Below, one piece after another: positions 22,392 to 30,006 of a stretch of 64,000 nucleotides of DNA. Where the stretch lies: contig JAKPKV010000114.1 of the NCBI GenBank assembly GCA_029553475.1, positions 1 to 64,000 of the forward strand. The letters run 5' to 3'. The first letter of the stretch is position 1. Each line of letters starts with the position of its first letter. Under the pieces are notes generated by a model. The model did no database searches and had not been told where the DNA came from. It worked only from the letters and a program-made list of their open reading frames with translations. The stretch comes from Armatimonadota bacterium. Lineage in GTDB: Bacteria; Armatimonadota; Hebobacteria; CAIYQO01. The translations under genes were made by a program, and so were the position numbers.

Positions 22392-24917
22392 ATGGCCGAC
22401 ACGGCGCAGTCAGGCGAGGCGCGCTTCTGGCAGCAGCTCCGCAAGCCGCTGGAGCTGGAGCTGGAGCACGATTGTCCGGATGACGCCATCATCCAACTGA
22501 GCATCGGCGAGTTCGCCCGCCGGTGGGCGGAGCGTTGCGCCGCGCCCGCCGAGGAGGACCGCCGGCTGGCGCTCGCCATCGCCCGCGGCCTGCGCGACTA
22601 CGCGACGATGACGGTGGCCGAGCGCCGCCGCCGGGCGATGGCGGCCATTGACCTGTTGCGCCGCCGTGAAGCCAGCGCCGTCGTGGCGCTGCCGCTGCCG
22701 AAGAAAAAGAAGGCTCCGCCCAAGCGCGCCGCCCCCTCCCGTCCGGCGAAACCCGCCGCCGCGCCCGCGCCGCTGCCGACCGGGCAGGAGCTGCTGGAGC
22801 TGCCCATCAGCGGGCTGGCGCCCCGCGCGCGCTGGCCGATGCTGCTGGCGAAGCTGAACCTGTACACCGTGCGCGACCTGCTCTACCACGTGCCGCGCGA
22901 GTGGCTGGCGCTGTCGCGCATCGCCGACCTCCCCGACGGCGCCCGCGCCGCCATCGTCGGGGAAGTGGCCGACCGCCAGGCAGACCGCCTGCCGTCGCGG
23001 GCCGCGCCGCGGCCGCTGTACAAGTACACCCTCACCGTGCGCGACGACTCCGGCGAGGCGTGGGTGACCGCCATCACCATGGAGGCGGAGCGCCCCCGGG
23101 GCGGCGCGCGGCCGTCCTGGACGCCCAACAGGCTGACGTTCCCCGTCGGCCAGCGCGTCTTCGTGATGGGCAAGGTGGAGCGCACCGGCACGCTGGTGGA
23201 GCTGCGCATGGAGGACATCTTCCCGGTATCGGCGGCGGAAGAGGACGCGCTGCGCCCGGGCGCGCCGGTGCCGCTGTACCCGCTGACGCACGGCGTCTAT
23301 CAAAACCAGGTGCACCGCGCCGTGCTGCGCGTCTTCGCCGCGTTGGGGGACGACCCGGAGGCGCTGCCCGACCCGCTGCCGGCGGCGCTGCGCGAGCACT
23401 ACGGCCTGCCGCCCATCCTCGCCGCGCTGCGCGAGCTGCACCAGCCCACCGATCCTCCGCGGCACGAGCAGGCGCGCAAGCGGCTGGCCTTCGAGGAATT
23501 TCTCGTCATTCAGCTCGTGCTCGGCCAGCGCCGCCTGCGCGCGCACCGGCAGCACGGCGCGGCGCTGCACGGTCCGGAGGCGCTCGCCGACCTGGTGGCG
23601 CGCATGGCGCCCTTCGAGCCGACGCTGGCGCAGTGGCGCGTGCTGGGCGAGATCGAGGACGACCTGCGCGGCGCCCGCCCGATGAATCGCCTGCTGCAGG
23701 GCGACGTCGGCTCCGGCAAGACGCTCATCGCCGCCGCGGCGCTGGCCTTCGCCCATCGCGCCGGCTTTCAGGCCGCCATCATGGCGCCCACGGAAATCCT
23801 CGCCGAGCAGCTCTACCTGGTGTTGACGCGCCTCCTGGCGCCGCTGGGCATCGCCCCCACGCTGCTGGTGGGCGGCATGCCCGCCGGCGACCGCCGCGCC
23901 GCGCTGGAGGCGCTGGCCAGCGGCGACGCCCCCATCGCCGTCGGCACGCACGCGCTCATTCAGGAGGGGGTGACATTCACGCGGCTGGGGCTGGTGGTGG
24001 TGGACGAGCAGCACCGCTTCGGCGTGCTGCAGCGCGCCACGCTGCGCGGCAAGGGCCGCGTGCCGAATACGCTGGTGATGACCGCCACCCCCATCCCGCG
24101 CACCCTCGCCCTCACGCTGTACGGCGACCTGGACATCTCCGTGCTCGACGAGCTGCCGCCGGGCCGCCGCGAGGTAGAGACGCGCTGGCTGTCCGCCACC
24201 GAGATCCGCGAGGCGTACGACGAGATCCGCGCGCAGGTGGCGCGGGGACGGCAGGCCTACGTGCTCTGCCCGCTGGTGGAGCAGTCCGAGCTGCTGCAGG
24301 CCGACGCCGCGGTGGAGATGGCCGAGGAGCTGCGGGCGCGCGTCTTCCCCGACCTGCGGGTGGGCCTGCTGCACGGCCGCATGAAGCCGGAGGAGAAGGC
24401 GGCGGCGATGGAAGATTTTCGCGCCGGCGTCACCCACGTCCTCGCGTGCACCACCGTCATCGAGGTGGGCGTGGACGTGCCCAACGCCACCCTGATCCTC
24501 ATCCATAACGCCGAGCGCTTCGGCCTCGCGCAGCTTCACCAGCTGCGCGGGCGGGTGGGACGGTCGCACGAACCCTCCACCTGCATCCTGGTCACCCACC
24601 CGCGCTTCGACCCCGCCCAGCCGGATGACGACCTGCCCGCCCGCCGGCGGCTAAAGGCGATCATCGCCAGCCAGGACGGCTTTCAGATTGCCGACGCCGA
24701 CATGCGCCTTCGCGGCCCCGGCGAGTTTCTCGGCACCCGCCAGAGCGGCCTGCTCGACTTCCACATCGGCAACCTGCTGCGCGACGGCACATACATGGAG
24801 CAGGCCCGCCAGGCGGCGGGGGCGCTGCTGCAGCACGACCCCGACCTGGCGCGGCACCCGGACCTGGCCCGCCGCGTGGGCCGGTTGAAAGTGAAGCTGG
24901 ACCAGTTCCGCGAGTGA
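22392..24917 (+). CDS. recG: ATP-dependent DNA helicase RecG
   Basis: The product is 841 aa with start at 22392 (MADTAQSGEARFWQQL); the longer track ORF reads through repeat DNA. An N-terminal helical extension (~1-135, with a KKKKAPPKRAAPSRPAKPAA linker) precedes the wedge/OB domain (LPISGLAPRARWPMLLAKLNLYTVRDLLYHVPREW). Helicase motif I GDVGSGKTLIA (~437) and motif II DEQH (~537) follow, with SF2 C-terminal motifs including QLRGRVGRS. RecG reverses stalled forks and processes Holliday junctions. The N-terminal extension is larger than in E. coli RecG (693 aa). The start has no properly spaced Shine-Dalgarno and lies at the predicted transcription start. Confidence 0.95.
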   Translation: MADTAQSGEARFWQQLRKPLELELEHDCPDDAIIQLSIGEFARRWAERCAAPAEEDRRLALAIARGLRDYATMTVAERRRRAMAAIDLLRRREASAVVALPLPKKKKAPPKRAAPSRPAKPAAAPAPLPTGQELLELPISGLAPRARWPMLLAKLNLYTVRDLLYHVPREWLALSRIADLPDGARAAIVGEVADRQADRLPSRAAPRPLYKYTLTVRDDSGEAWVTAITMEAERPRGGARPSWTPNRLTFPVGQRVFVMGKVERTGTLVELRMEDIFPVSAAEEDALRPGAPVPLYPLTHGVYQNQVHRAVLRVFAALGDDPEALPDPLPAALREHYGLPPILAALRELHQPTDPPRHEQARKRLAFEEFLVIQLVLGQRRLRAHRQHGAALHGPEALADLVARMAPFEPTLAQWRVLGEIEDDLRGARPMNRLLQGDVGSGKTLIAAAALAFAHRAGFQAAIMAPTEILAEQLYLVLTRLLAPLGIAPTLLVGGMPAGDRRAALEALASGDAPIAVGTHALIQEGVTFTRLGLVVVDEQHRFGVLQRATLRGKGRVPNTLVMTATPIPRTLALTLYGDLDISVLDELPPGRREVETRWLSATEIREAYDEIRAQVARGRQAYVLCPLVEQSELLQADAAVEMAEELRARVFPDLRVGLLHGRMKPEEKAAAMEDFRAGVTHVLACTTVIEVGVDVPNATLILIHNAERFGLAQLHQLRGRVGRSHEPSTCILVTHPRFDPAQPDDDLPARRRLKAIIASQDGFQIADADMRLRGPGEFLGTRQSGLLDFHIGNLLRDGTYMEQARQAAGALLQHDPDLARHPDLARRVGRLKVKLDQFRE

Positions 24918-24937
24918 GTACCGTACGGAGGCCCACC

Positions 24938-25657
24938 ATGACGATGCGTGAAGATCGTGCTGACACGCTGCTCGATATCAGCGACGAAAACGGTCCGCCA
25001 AGCGCGCTGGAGCAGGCCTTCCCGTGGCTCTCCACCGTCTCGCTGGTCGTCGCCAATCTCATCCCGCTGGCGGGCGTGCTCTGCTGGGGGTGGAGCATCT
25101 TCGCCATCATGTTCCTGTTCTGGGCGGAGAATATCGTCGTCGGCGTCGTCAACATTCTCCGCATGCTCGTGTGCAAGCCCGATCAACCGATGGGCTGGTT
25201 GGTCAAGCTCTTCTTCATCCCCTTTTTCACCTTCCACTACGGCATGTTCTGCGCCGGGCACGGCCTCTTCGTGCTGTTGCTCTTCGGCGGCATGGGGCAG
25301 GCGGTCGGGGTGATGGAGCATTTCGGACCACGCACGATTCTCGACCTGCTTCAGCTCGGCCTGCGGGGGCAGCCGGGCATCACGTATGCCGTCATCGGCC
25401 TCGCGATCAGCCATCTCATCTCCTTTGGCGTGAATTTCATCGGACGCGGCGAATACCGCCGCGCGGACGCGAGCACGCTGATGCACCGTCCCTACGGCCG
25501 CATCGTCGTGCTGCATCTCACCCTCCTCTTCGGCGCTTTCCTGCTGACGCTCACCGGGCTCAAAGGCGCCGCCGCCGCGCTGCTGGTGGCGCTGAAACTC
25601 GGCATGGATCTGAAAGCGCACCTGAAGGAGCGGCAAAAACTCGCCGGCACGGGGTGA
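24938..25657 (+). CDS. DUF6498-type polytopic membrane protein
   Basis: The product is 239 aa, start at 24938 (MTMREDRADTLLD) behind GGAGG. About six transmembrane helices are visible (LSTVSLVVANLIPLAGVLCWG, IFAIMFLFWAENIVVGVVNIL, FFIPFFTFHYGMFCAGHGLFVLL, ITYAVIGLAISHLISFGVNF, IVVLHLTLLFGAFLLTLTG and a C-terminal helix). The NLIPLAGVLxWGW..F..FLFWAEN pattern is typical of DUF6498, whose function is unknown. It begins 20 bp after the recG stop and is probably co-transcribed with it. Confidence 0.75.
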   Translation: MTMREDRADTLLDISDENGPPSALEQAFPWLSTVSLVVANLIPLAGVLCWGWSIFAIMFLFWAENIVVGVVNILRMLVCKPDQPMGWLVKLFFIPFFTFHYGMFCAGHGLFVLLLFGGMGQAVGVMEHFGPRTILDLLQLGLRGQPGITYAVIGLAISHLISFGVNFIGRGEYRRADASTLMHRPYGRIVVLHLTLLFGAFLLTLTGLKGAAAALLVALKLGMDLKAHLKERQKLAGTG

Positions 25658-25717
25658 ACCGCGCCGTTCAGCGCGCGGGGTGAAGAAGCGGCGATATGCT
25701 CGCGGCGGGGAATATGC

Positions 25718-25723
25718 TATACT
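25718..25723 (+). promoter_or_regulatory. Extended -10 promoter
   Basis: TGC-TATACT (extended -10) without a recognisable -35, 90 bp upstream of the 25813 gene. Confidence 0.45.
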
Positions 25724-25812
25724 ACAGGTGCGCCGCGCCGTTCGGCAGGCATGCATCCCTGCGGCATGGAATCGTTCAGGTATCACACCGTGGTCATCAT
25801 GAGGGAGCGCGC

Positions 25813-26310
25813 GTGAACAAGAAGCAAGCTACCGTTCTGTGGGTTGTCCTCGTCCTCGTCGCCCTGATGGGCCTCGTGCCCCCGTGGCAGCAGCGGGTGA
25901 AAACCACGCTGATGGGCTTTGACAACGTCGAGTCGTCTTCCTACTCACCGATCTTCATGCAGCCCAAACCGAATTACGCCTGGTACCCCGAGCAGTACCG
26001 CACGCGCCCGGAATGGAGCATGGTGCTGCGGAAAAGCACCCGGGTCGTGGTGGACCTCCCGCGTCTGGGCGTGCAGTGGGCCACGGTCGTCCTCGTCGGC
26101 ATCGCCCTCTTCGTCCTCCTTGGCGACCGCAAGCGCCGCGAGCTGGCGCCCAAAGAGCGCATGTCCTACCTGGAGCGCATGAAGCGCGCCGGGGCGGCCG
26201 GCGGGGCGGTCCCATCCGCGGAAATGGCGCTGGACGAAGAGGACCTGACCGAAGACGATGCCCCCACCGCCAGCGACCCGAAACACGTCTTCTCCGATGA
26301 TGAGCTGTGA
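25813..26310 (+). CDS. Hypothetical two-helix membrane protein
   Basis: The product is 165 aa starting at GTG 25813 ([20 protein letters not shown]) behind GGGAG. TM1 lies at residues ~8-24 and TM2 at ~88-103 ([16 protein letters not shown]). The ~60-residue loop between ([25 protein letters not shown]) is predicted outside. The acidic tail ([27 protein letters not shown]) would be cytoplasmic. No family was recognised. It is followed after 28 bp by queC, with a perfect GCCGGCGCGCGCCGGC palindrome (26315-26330) in the gap. Confidence 0.6.
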   Translation: MNKKQATVLWVVLVLVALMGLVPPWQQRVKTTLMGFDNVESSSYSPIFMQPKPNYAWYPEQYRTRPEWSMVLRKSTRVVVDLPRLGVQWATVVLVGIALFVLLGDRKRRELAPKERMSYLERMKRAGAAGGAVPSAEMALDEEDLTEDDAPTASDPKHVFSDDEL

Positions 26311-26314
26311 ACCC

Positions 26315-26330
26315 GCCGGCGCGCGCCGGC
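26315..26330. repeat. 16 bp perfect palindrome before queC
   Basis: GCCGGCGCGCGCCGGC lies 9 bp upstream of the queC start. No Shine-Dalgarno is visible for queC, so this stem may influence its translation or terminate the upstream transcript. Confidence 0.45.
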
Positions 26331-26338
26331 CTCTAGCG

Positions 26339-27019
26339 ATGCACGCCGTCGCCCTCATCTCCGGCGGCCTGGACAGCGCGACCGCGGCGGCGATGGCCGC
26401 GGCGGACGGCTACACCCTCTACGGCCTGACCATCTGCTACGGGCAGCGCCACCTGCGCGAGGTAGACGCGGCGCGCGCGGTGGCGGCGGGGCTGGGCGTG
26501 CGCGAGCACAAGGTGGTGGATATCGCCCTGCGCGAGATCGGCGGCAGCGCGCTCACCGCGGATATCCCCGTGCCGGAAGGCCGCTCCGCGCCGGAGATGG
26601 CGGCGGAGATCCCCATCACTTACGTGCCGGCGCGCAACACCATCTTCCTGGCGGTGGCGCTGGGCTACGCCGAGGTGGTGGGGGCGGAGACGCTGGTGCT
26701 GGGGGTGAACCAGGTGGATTACAGCGGCTATCCCGACTGCCGAGAGGAGTTTTTACGGGCCTTCGAGACGCTGGCCAACCTCGCCACGAAGGCGGGGGTG
26801 GACGGCGCCGCGCATTTCCGCATCTACGCGCCGCTGCTGCATCGCACGAAAGCGGAGATCATCCGCGCGGGCCGGCGGCTGGGGGTGGATTACGGCCGTA
26901 CCTGGAGCTGCTACGCCGGCGGCGACGTCGCCTGCGGGCGCTGCGATAGCTGCCTGCTGCGGCGGGCGGGCTTTCGCGAGGCCGGCGTCCGCGACCCGCT
27001 GCCCTACGCCGAAAGTTGA
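26339..27019 (+). CDS. queC: 7-cyano-7-deazaguanine synthase
   Basis: The product is 226 aa, typical QueC length, start at 26339 ([20 protein letters not shown]). The N-type ATP pyrophosphatase P-loop SGGLDS is at residues 8-13, the substrate-pocket [20 protein letters not shown] segment follows, and the C-terminal zinc site has four cysteines ([20 protein letters not shown]). It converts 7-carboxy-7-deazaguanine to preQ0 with ATP and ammonia, for queuosine tRNA modification. Other queuosine genes (queD, queE, queF) are not in the window. No ribosome-binding site is evident. Confidence 0.95.
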   Translation: MHAVALISGGLDSATAAAMAAADGYTLYGLTICYGQRHLREVDAARAVAAGLGVREHKVVDIALREIGGSALTADIPVPEGRSAPEMAAEIPITYVPARNTIFLAVALGYAEVVGAETLVLGVNQVDYSGYPDCREEFLRAFETLANLATKAGVDGAAHFRIYAPLLHRTKAEIIRAGRRLGVDYGRTWSCYAGGDVACGRCDSCLLRRAGFREAGVRDPLPYAES

Positions 27020-27077
27020 CGGAAACCGACTACTATCCTCCCTGATTGAGGGGTATCATGACGGCGGGAGGCCGGCG

Positions 27078-27341
27078 ATGACGGACAATATTCGTGAGGA
27101 AATCCGGGTGACGGGCGAACAACTGCTGCAGCAGGTGCGGACGCTGCTGCACGAAGGCAACGTGCGCTCCATCACCATCAAGGATAACAAGGGCGTCACC
27201 GTGCTGATGCTGCCGCTGACGGTGGGGGTCATCGGCGTGGCCCTCGCCCCCATGCTGGCGGCGGTGGGCGCCGCCGCGGCGCTGCTCACCGAGTGTACCA
27301 TCTCGGTGGAACGACGGCCGGAGACGCCGCCGGCGCCGTAG
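27078..27341 (+). CDS. DUF4342 small protein
   Basis: The product is 87 aa, start behind GGGAGG. Residues 1-50 form the DUF4342 core (EEIRVTGEQLLQQVRTLLHEGNVRSITIKDNKG), followed by a hydrophobic stretch (VTVLMLPLTVGVIGVALAPMLAAVGAAAALL) that could be one membrane-associated hairpin. In some proteins the domain is joined to UBA-like helices. The role is unknown; membrane association is inferred. Confidence 0.8.
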   Translation: MTDNIREEIRVTGEQLLQQVRTLLHEGNVRSITIKDNKGVTVLMLPLTVGVIGVALAPMLAAVGAAAALLTECTISVERRPETPPAP

Positions 27342-27375
27342 GCCAATACGGCGCCACGGCAACAGGATGCGCTCG

Positions 27376-27488
27376 GTACCACCGGGACTGACCCCGCATG
27401 GCCGGTTCGGCAAGCGGCGGCGCCGATGCACGCTCGCGTCACGCACAGTGCCACTTACGCCATGCGGAGTCTGTCCCTTCTCCGCTCA
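27376..27488 (+). repeat. Repeat family G, diverged copy
   Basis: ACCACCGGGACTGACCCCGCATGGCC ... CATGCGGAGTCTGTCCCTTC matches both ends of the copy at 39233-39345; the interior has diverged. Confidence 0.65.
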
Positions 27489-27514
27489 TTTTGCATGACC
27501 AAAGGAGAACGCTC

Positions 27515-28345
27515 ATGCCATCCTTCGCCGGTTCCCTTCCCCCGCTCACCCCGCGCACCATGGGCACGGGGGGCATCACCGACCCCTCCAATCCCGAGCA
27601 CGTGGCGATCGCGCGGCTGGCGATGGACGCCGGGGTGTGGCTCCACGTGGCGGACTACGGCGGCGGCGTGTACGCGGTGCTGAAGCGGGCGTTCGCGGAC
27701 GACCCCGCCCACGTGCCGCCGTGCATCGTGAAGATTGACGGCACCAGCGCGCGGGGCCTGCGTGACTCGGTGGAGGACTGCCTGCGCCGCACCGGGCTGG
27801 AGCGCATCGCCGTCGGGCAGGTGTGCGGATACCCGCTGTGCGCGGAGCCGGAGGCGCTGGCGGAGGCGCTGGGCGACCTGCGCGCGCGCGGCGTCATCGG
27901 CAGCTACATCATGGATGTCATCCCCTCCTACGCCGCCGCCGTGCTGCACGCCGCCGCCGCCCGCCGCTTCGACGGCTACATCTTCTATCTCAACGTGATG
28001 GAGCGCGCGCTCAGCGACGCCGCCTACGCGCGGCTGGTCGCCGACGGCACGCCCATCCTCGCCATGCGCACCTTCGGCGGCCGCGACGGCGCCAACTACC
28101 TGAACAACGCCGACCATCCCCGCCGCGCCGCGCTGGAGCCGCTCTACCAGCGCGCCGGCTGCGCCGACCGGCTGGAATTCTGCGTCCGCTTCCCGCTCAG
28201 TCTGCCCACCGTGCGCACCACCATCGGCAGCACCGGCAGCCCGGCGCATCTGCGCGCCTTGCTGACGGCGAACACCGCCCCGCTGGACGCCGACGTCGCC
28301 GCCGGCATCGAGGCGCTGCACCGCCAGTGGAACGCGGACCGCTGA
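27515..28345 (+). CDS. Aldo/keto-reductase-like TIM-barrel protein
   Basis: The product is 276 aa, start at 27515 (MPSFAGSLPPLTPRTMGTGGITDP) after AAAGGAG. The opening resembles an AKR barrel (TMGTGG, then LHVADYGGGVYAVLKRAF in place of FDTAxxYGxxE), and ERIAVGQVCGYPL occupies the strand where AKRs carry the catalytic His. The Asp and Tyr positions seem kept, but the Lys/His environment is not canonical, so activity is uncertain. No signal peptide is present. It could act on sugars, but the neighbours do not settle this. Confidence 0.6.
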   Translation: MPSFAGSLPPLTPRTMGTGGITDPSNPEHVAIARLAMDAGVWLHVADYGGGVYAVLKRAFADDPAHVPPCIVKIDGTSARGLRDSVEDCLRRTGLERIAVGQVCGYPLCAEPEALAEALGDLRARGVIGSYIMDVIPSYAAAVLHAAAARRFDGYIFYLNVMERALSDAAYARLVADGTPILAMRTFGGRDGANYLNNADHPRRAALEPLYQRAGCADRLEFCVRFPLSLPTVRTTIGSTGSPAHLRALLTANTAPLDADVAAGIEALHRQWNADR

Positions 28346-28418
28346 CCCCCCGCGCGAATCATGACACGTTCTTGACCGCGCGCGCGGCACAACCCGTGCG
28401 CGGGCGCGCCGATTCTGC

Positions 28419-28424
28419 TATAAT
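28419..28424 (+). promoter_or_regulatory. Extended -10 promoter
   Basis: TGC-TATAAT with no clear -35, 109 bp upstream of the 28533 gene. Confidence 0.5.
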
Positions 28425-28532
28425 ATCGTACGGTCGTTTTGGATTCGCTGTCTCTGCCATCTGCTTCAGTCTCAAGCGGTCATGGGCGCGACGACCACGC
28501 CCGCACCCGGAGACTCCACGAAGGAGTGCAGG

Positions 28533-28910
28533 ATGTCATCGGTCACCGAGATTGCCCGCGACGCGCGGGAGGCCGCGCTGAAAAGCGTCACCCCGGAAAC
28601 CTGGAGCCTGCAAAAAGAAAATGCGTTGTTGAATGGCGTGGTCGCCATCTACCGGACGCTGGCGCCACTGCCGGACGATACGCCCGAAGACCTGGCGCTG
28701 CGCGCGCTGCAGCTGTCGCTGCAGCAGCAGCCGGCGCGCAAGCGCATGCTGGCCGTGCTGCTCGACCGCATCCGCCAGCGCCAGGGCCTGCCGCAGGACG
28801 CGCAGGCGCTCCGCATCATCCTCGGGCACATCCTCACCCGCGTGGAAGACGCGCGCACCCCGCCGCGCGGGCTGGCGGACCGGGTGCGGCGCTTCATCGC
28901 GAAGATCTGA
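28533..28910 (+). CDS. Hypothetical small helical protein
   Basis: The product is 125 aa, start at 28533 (MSSVTEIARDAREAALKSV) directly after AAGGAGTGCAGG; the track start 17 codons earlier overlaps that site. It is entirely helical in composition, with a Leu/Gln/Arg-rich centre (ALRALQLSLQQQPARKRMLAVLLDRIRQRQG) and a basic C-terminus (RVRRFIAKI). No domain was recognised. It has its own extended -10 promoter, and a near-perfect inverted repeat starts 13 bp after the stop and could terminate it. Confidence 0.55.
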   Translation: MSSVTEIARDAREAALKSVTPETWSLQKENALLNGVVAIYRTLAPLPDDTPEDLALRALQLSLQQQPARKRMLAVLLDRIRQRQGLPQDAQALRIILGHILTRVEDARTPPRGLADRVRRFIAKI

Positions 28911-28922
28911 TACGACGGGTAT

Positions 28923-29035
28923 TCACCGCAGAGGACGCAGAGCGCGCAGAGGGGTTGGTATTGCAAATTGACAATTCCAAATTGTCTCTTTGAAAAGCCT
29001 CATGACTTCCTCTGCGCGCTCTGCGATCTCTGCGG
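28923..29035. repeat. Inverted repeat of CACCGCAGAG..GCAGAGCGCGCAGAGG type
   Basis: The left arm CACCGCAGAGGACGCAGAGCGCGCAGAGG (~28923-28951) and the right arm CCTCTGCGCGCTCTGCGATCTCTGCGGTG (~29007-29035) differ at only three central bases. The interior holds AATTGACAATTCCAAATTGTC, a motif recurring at 59108-59143. The right arm lies inside the 3' end of the convergent 29000-29497 gene. Confidence 0.8.
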
Positions 29036-29497
29036 TGCCGTAACAGCCTCCCTCGCGGATGCCATAACCTTGAGCGACTCTCCGGCCGTCCAGTACGCGC
29101 GGCTGCCGGCCAGCAGCGCCACCCCCACGGTCACGTAGAGGACGCCGACGGTGCCGATGAAGTGCCAGTGCGCGCCCGCCCAGCGGCAGGCCAGGCCCAG
29201 CGCCATCATGCCGAGGATCATCAGGTAGGTGGCGGGGCTGTAGAGGCGCCAGATGGGCGTGTGCGCGGGCAGCCGGGCAATACGCGCGCTGATGCGCCGC
29301 GCCGCCCGCGCCAGCAGCGTGCTCCCTTTCACCACCCCGAGCAGCGCGGCCAGCGGCAGCAGCACGCCCAGCCACGGATGATAGCGGGGATCGCCCAGCA
29401 GCCACAGCAGGCCCCGCGCGCAGAGCACCATCCCCACCACCATCCACACCAGCGCCGCGTGCCGGACATGCTGGCGCTGGGTTACCGTCACCATCAT
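29000..29497 (-). CDS. Hypothetical polytopic membrane protein
   Basis: The product is 165 aa, start at 29497 (MMVTVTQRQHVRHAALVWMV). Four hydrophobic segments (LVWMVVGMVLCARGLLWLL, WLGVLLPLAALLGVVKGSTLL, TYLMILGMMALGLACRW, FIGTVGVLYVTVGVALLAGS) predict a four-helix inner-membrane protein. No family was recognised. No Shine-Dalgarno is visible, and TATTAT ends 6 bp before the ATG, so the mRNA may be leaderless. The last ~12 codons (APQRSQSAQRKS) are provided by the right arm of the inverted repeat at 28923-29035. Confidence 0.6.
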   Translation of the reverse strand: MMVTVTQRQHVRHAALVWMVVGMVLCARGLLWLLGDPRYHPWLGVLLPLAALLGVVKGSTLLARAARRISARIARLPAHTPIWRLYSPATYLMILGMMALGLACRWAGAHWHFIGTVGVLYVTVGVALLAGSRAYWTAGESLKVMASAREAVTAPQRSQSAQRKS

Positions 29498-29683
29498 GAT
29501 GTCATAATACGACAAATCCGAGTAAAATACACCTCTCCACCACGCCGGACGGGCGAGCGTCCCCGCGCCCACTGCCGTTCACCGCATCACGCCCCTCTCC
29601 CGCTGGGAGAGGGGGCCGGGGGTGAGGGCCGCATGTGCACCCCGCCACCCAACCCCGTTCGTAGTGCGCAGCGGGGCGGAGCA

Positions 29684-29752
29684 CACTGGGGACTGTCCCC
29701 CTGCACGCCGTGACCAGATGATCCACAGGCCGTTCACCGGGACTGTCCCCAT
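29684..29752 (+). repeat. REP-like repeat, family R, copy 3
   Basis: CACACTGGGGACTGTCCCCCTGCACGCCGTGACCAGATGATCCACAGGCCGTTCACCGGGACTGTCCCCAT: the same two GGGACTGTCCC palindromes with a slightly diverged middle. It faces copy 4, 64 bp away. Confidence 0.85.
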
Positions 29753-29816
29753 ATGCCTAGCTTTAGCGGAGGGGGGAGTGCCGTGCGGAGTTGCTGACGG
29801 TTGCAGACATGCACAA

Positions 29817-29881
29817 TGGGGACAGTCCCGGTGGAGCCCCTGTGGATCATCTGGTTACGGCGTTCAGGGGGACAGTCCCCA
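29817..29881 (-). repeat. REP-like repeat, family R, copy 4 (inverted)
   Basis: TGGGGACAGTCCCGGTGGAGCCCCTGTGGATCATCTGGTTACGGCGTTCAGGGGGACAGTCCCCA. Confidence 0.85.
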
Positions 29882-30006
29882 TTTGACGGCACTCCGTCCT
29901 TCGCCCCATTGGCAAACAAACGTTTTTCTGCTCTCCTCCCGCCCGTGCCGGCAGGGGGAGAGGGCACGCGGGGGGCGCGTCAGCTACGCGCCGCCAGCGC
30001 CGTGTC

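Larger units (their letters stand above)
29498..30006. other. Spacer with REP doublet
   Basis: No gene was found. 29587-29680 repeats the block seen at 585-680. Family R copies lie at 29684-29752 (+) and 29817-29881 (-). Between them is CTTTAGCGGAGGGGGGAGTGCCGTGCGGAGTTGCTGACG, which also accompanies the R copies at 35072-35493. Confidence 0.7.
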
